6,116 bases of DNA from Natronohydrobacter sp. (GTDB taxonomy: Bacteria; Pseudomonadota; Alphaproteobacteria; Rhodobacterales; Rhodobacteraceae). Where the stretch lies: assembly GCA_007118445.1 (NCBI GenBank), contig SKRP01000180.1, positions 1 to 6,116 on the forward strand, written 5' to 3'. The position numbers and the translations under genes were made by a program. Below, one piece after another: positions 5,576-6,116 of this stretch (the stretch's first letter is position 1; every line of letters begins with the position of its first letter). The notes beneath the pieces are model-generated. The model was given only the letters and a program-made list of their open reading frames with translations. It was not told the origin of the DNA and did no database searches.

Positions 5576-6116
5576 ATGACCAGAAAACCATTCCAGATGA
5601 CCCGCCGCGCTTTGCTTGGCACGGCCGCAGCCGGGGCGATGCTTGCGACCGGTGCCTTGCCGACTGCATTGCGCGCGGATGAGCCGCTGCGTGTGGCGGG
5701 CATCTATACGGTGCCGGTTGAACAGCAATGGGTCAGCCGCATCCATCTGGCGGCAGAGGCCGCAGAGGCGCGGGGCGACATCACCTATAGTTTCACCGAG
5801 AATGTCTCGAATACCGACTATCCGCGCGTCATGCGCGAATATGCCGAAGCCGGTGTGCAGCTGATCGTGGGCGAAGTCTTTGGTGTCGAGCAGGAAGCGC
5901 GCGAAGTTGCGGCGGAATACCCGAATGTCGCTTTCCTGATGGGGTCGAGCTTCATGCATGATGACGCTCTGCCGAATTTCGCCGTTTTCGACAATTACAT
6001 CCATGATGCGGCCTATCTGACCGGGCTGATTGCCGGTGCCATGACCGAAACCGCCAATATCGGCATGGTCGGCGGCTTCCCCATCCCCGAAGTAAACCGC
6101 CTGATGCACGCTTTCA
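5576..6116 (+). CDS. BMP-family ABC transporter substrate-binding protein, 3'-truncated by window edge
   Basis: The first 180 residues of a BMP-family (BmpA/PnrA-like, type I periplasmic fold) binding protein are visible; complete members are about 320-370 residues. Residues 1-34 form a signal peptide with a twin-arginine motif TRRALLG (9-15), an Ala/Gly/Leu-rich core and likely cleavage after Leu-Arg-Ala34, so export by Tat to the periplasm is expected. There is no lipobox Cys, so it is soluble rather than a lipoprotein. The mature part starts LRVAGIYTVPVEQQWVS (38-54) and shows LIVGEVFG (96-103), the characteristic FDNYIHDAAYLTGLIAGAMT (138-157) and IGMVGGFPIPEVNRLMHAF (162-180). Relatives bind purine nucleosides or other small ligands such as riboflavin; the ligand here cannot be read from the sequence. 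ATP-binding and permease genes are expected downstream. Same direction as the regulator gene, but the 136-nt gap with palindromes suggests its own promoter. Confidence 0.87.
   Translation, partial: MTRKPFQMTRRALLGTAAAGAMLATGALPTALRADEPLRVAGIYTVPVEQQWVSRIHLAAEAAEARGDITYSFTENVSNTDYPRVMREYAEAGVQLIVGEVFGVEQEAREVAAEYPNVAFLMGSSFMHDDALPNFAVFDNYIHDAAYLTGLIAGAMTETANIGMVGGFPIPEVNRLMHAF

Noticed and set aside
5522..6109. Minus-strand open frame of 195 codons over the BMP gene
   Set aside because: The plus strand here encodes a signal peptide and conserved BMP motifs with a good ribosome binding site, so the antisense frame is a codon-bias artefact.

Overview
The window looks like chromosomal DNA of an alphaproteobacterium, most likely Rhodobacteraceae (Roseobacter or Rhodobacter group). 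This rests on high-GC coding sequence with strong G/C preference at third codon positions, close resemblance of the proteins to serine-cycle enzymes of Methylobacterium/Methylorubrum, and a regulator of the short-chain-acyl-CoA (ScfR/PccR/RamB) type. Family assignments come from reading the translated proteins against remembered families; no search was run.

Positions 1-3891 (minus strand) hold a tight four-gene operon, in transcription order sgaA (serine-glyoxylate aminotransferase), mcl (malyl-CoA lyase), mtkA (malate-CoA ligase beta subunit) and mtkB (alpha subunit, cut by the window edge). MtkAB activates malate to malyl-CoA, Mcl splits malyl-CoA into acetyl-CoA and glyoxylate, and SgaA uses that glyoxylate to deaminate serine, giving glycine and hydroxypyruvate. 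This is the glyoxylate-regenerating part of the serine cycle for C1 assimilation. All three gene junctions are exactly 12 nt, with the Shine-Dalgarno sequence running into or abutting the upstream stop codon.

Positions 3892-4032 are an AT-rich divergent intergenic region. It contains two perfect inverted repeats built from related TT(T/A)ACAA half-sites that overlap the best promoter candidates in both directions.

Positions 4033-5439 (plus strand) encode an HTH regulator with a degenerate ImmA/IrrE-like middle domain and a Cys-rich ScfR C-terminal domain. Its divergent position suggests it controls the serine-cycle operon and itself in response to an acyl-CoA; this is inference.

Positions 5440-5575 hold a second set of palindromes, and positions 5576-6116 hold the start of a Tat-exported BMP-family substrate-binding protein, probably the first gene of an ABC import operon. 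I see no mobile elements, RNA genes or CRISPR. The parts are known families; the most novel aspects are the pairing of an acyl-CoA-type regulator with a serine-cycle operon and the operator architecture between them.
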